Position numbers and translations under genes: made by a program. From Candidatus Omnitrophota bacterium (GTDB lineage Bacteria > Omnitrophota > Gorgyraeia > Pluralincolimonadales > Pluralincolimonadaceae), in NCBI GenBank assembly GCA_028715315.1, contig JAQUSA010000052.1, positions 1 to 7,043 of the forward strand: a stretch of 7,043 bases of DNA, read 5' to 3'. The notes under the pieces are model-generated. The model was not told where the DNA came from. It worked only from the letters and a program-made list of their open reading frames with translations, and searched no databases. This document shows positions 6,241 through 7,043 of this stretch, in pieces. Each line of letters starts with the position of its first letter. The first letter of the stretch is position 1.

Positions 6241-7043
6241 GACAGGCCTTATAGAGCGGCTCGCGAAATACGCTAAGGGTATCGGCGACGACTGCGCCGT
6301 GATCCGCTTATCGAAGAAGAAGAGCCTGCTGGTCACCATCGATATGCTACTCGAGGGCGCGGACTTCAGGTTGAAAGAGGCCTCGCCTTACCAGATAGGG
6401 TGGAAGTCGCTCGCCTGCGGCCTCAGCGATATCGCCGCGATGGGCGGCACCGCGAAATATGCCGTTGTCTCGCTCGGCCTCCCGGAAAAGCTGACAGTCG
6501 AATTCGTAGACGAGATGTACCGCGGCATCAGGGCCCTCGCGAAAAAATTCAACGTGGATATAGTCGGCGGGGACACGAACTCTTCCGCGAAACTTATCGT
6601 CGACGTCGCTGTCATCGGGTTCACGGGGCAGACCCCGCCGGTGGCAAGGAGCGGGGCGAAGAAGGGCGACATAATCTGCGTTACGGGCTCTCTCGGAGGC
6701 TCGTATAAGAGCAAGCGCCACCTGGCATTCATGCCGAGGCTGGCCGAGTCGCGCTGCCTCGTGAAAGGCTTCAGGATAAACTCGATGATAGACATCTCGG
6801 ACGGGCTTTCGACAGACCTGAACCATATAGCGAAAGCGAGCGGCGTTGGCGCGTGCATATACGAGGAGCTTATTCCCGTATCGAAGGATGCGAGCGGCGT
6901 TGCCGCTGCGCTAAATGAGGGAGAGGATTTCGAGCTGTTGTTCACTATGCCGCTTGGCGAAGCGCGCCGCCTCGCGAGACGGACTCTCGAGGTCAGCGGC
7001 GTAAAGATAACGCAGATAGGCGAGGTCCTCGATAAGAAGATAG
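6218..7043 (+). CDS. thiL: Thiamine-monophosphate kinase (3' end cut by window)
   Basis: ThiL phosphorylates thiamine monophosphate with ATP to give thiamine diphosphate, the active cofactor. The window holds 275 codons plus one base with no stop; family members are about 300-350 residues, so only a short C-terminal part is missing. From the GTG start the N-terminus reads (M)KLKRLGETGLIERL, very close to the usual 'lgEfgLIerl' opening. Other hallmarks are GIGDDCAVI (residues 21-29), IDMLLEGADF (41-50), SLACGLSDIAAMGG starting near 67, GGDTNSS in the central region, IDISDGLSTDL and ALNEGEDFELLFT near the end. These are the ATP/Mg-binding acidic loops of the PurM/SelD/HypE superfamily. Residue 49 is Asp where many ThiL proteins have His (EGvHF). 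The gene overlaps mtnA by 23 bases in another frame. Confidence 0.95.
   Translation, partial: MKLKRLGETGLIERLAKYAKGIGDDCAVIRLSKKKSLLVTIDMLLEGADFRLKEASPYQIGWKSLACGLSDIAAMGGTAKYAVVSLGLPEKLTVEFVDEMYRGIRALAKKFNVDIVGGDTNSSAKLIVDVAVIGFTGQTPPVARSGAKKGDIICVTGSLGGSYKSKRHLAFMPRLAESRCLVKGFRINSMIDISDGLSTDLNHIAKASGVGACIYEELIPVSKDASGVAAALNEGEDFELLFTMPLGEARRLARRTLEVSGVKITQIGEVLDKKI

Noticed and set aside
5248..6339. Long open frame on the - strand (363 codons) opposite mtnA
   Set aside because: Same compositional artefact: no recognisable motif and fully covered by the clear mtnA gene.
6400..6708. Short + strand open frame inside thiL
   Set aside because: Arg-rich out-of-frame translation of conserved ThiL motifs; no ribosome-binding site supports it.

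Overview
The window is a piece of a compact bacterial chromosome: seven protein genes, all on the + strand, with almost no intergenic DNA. The base composition is moderately GC-rich by eye, yet ATA (Ile) and AGG (Arg) codons are frequent in every gene. That bias, the RicT-MetG-TatD gene order and the fused TatD/radical-SAM protein fit an uncultivated lineage such as Candidatus Omnitrophica. The taxon is an inference from family knowledge and was not checked against any database.

Layout: (1) 1-114, the last 37 residues of a probable RicT/YaaT-like PSP1-domain protein. (2) 111-1658, methionyl-tRNA synthetase MetG, short form. (3) 1655-3040, a TatD-family metal hydrolase fused to a radical SAM domain. 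(4) 3027-4094, a CPBP-family intramembrane protease. (5) 4103-5209, a DUF362 domain with a C-terminal 2x[4Fe-4S] ferredoxin domain. (6) 5215-6240, methylthioribose-1-phosphate isomerase MtnA. (7) 6218-7043, thiamine-monophosphate kinase ThiL, starting at GTG and cut by the window end.

The junctions are an ATGA overlap, an ATGA overlap, a 14-nt overlap, an 8-nt gap, a 5-nt gap and a 23-nt overlap. I see no room for an internal terminator or a conventional promoter, so the set is probably one transcript with translational coupling. The promoter lies upstream of the window.

Functionally this is a mixed housekeeping operon: translation (MetG, probably tRNA/RNA maturation by RicT), cofactor and nucleoside salvage (ThiL, MtnA), and three poorly understood proteins (TatD-rSAM, CPBP, DUF362-ferredoxin). 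The most interesting block is 1655-6240: a radical SAM fusion, an uncharacterised ferredoxin-bearing protein and MtnA, an isomerase whose family can also process sugars derived from 5'-deoxyadenosine, the radical SAM by-product. A functional link among them is a hypothesis. No RNA genes, mobile elements, CRISPR arrays or obvious repeats were seen, and no stretch over 300 bases lacks a gene.
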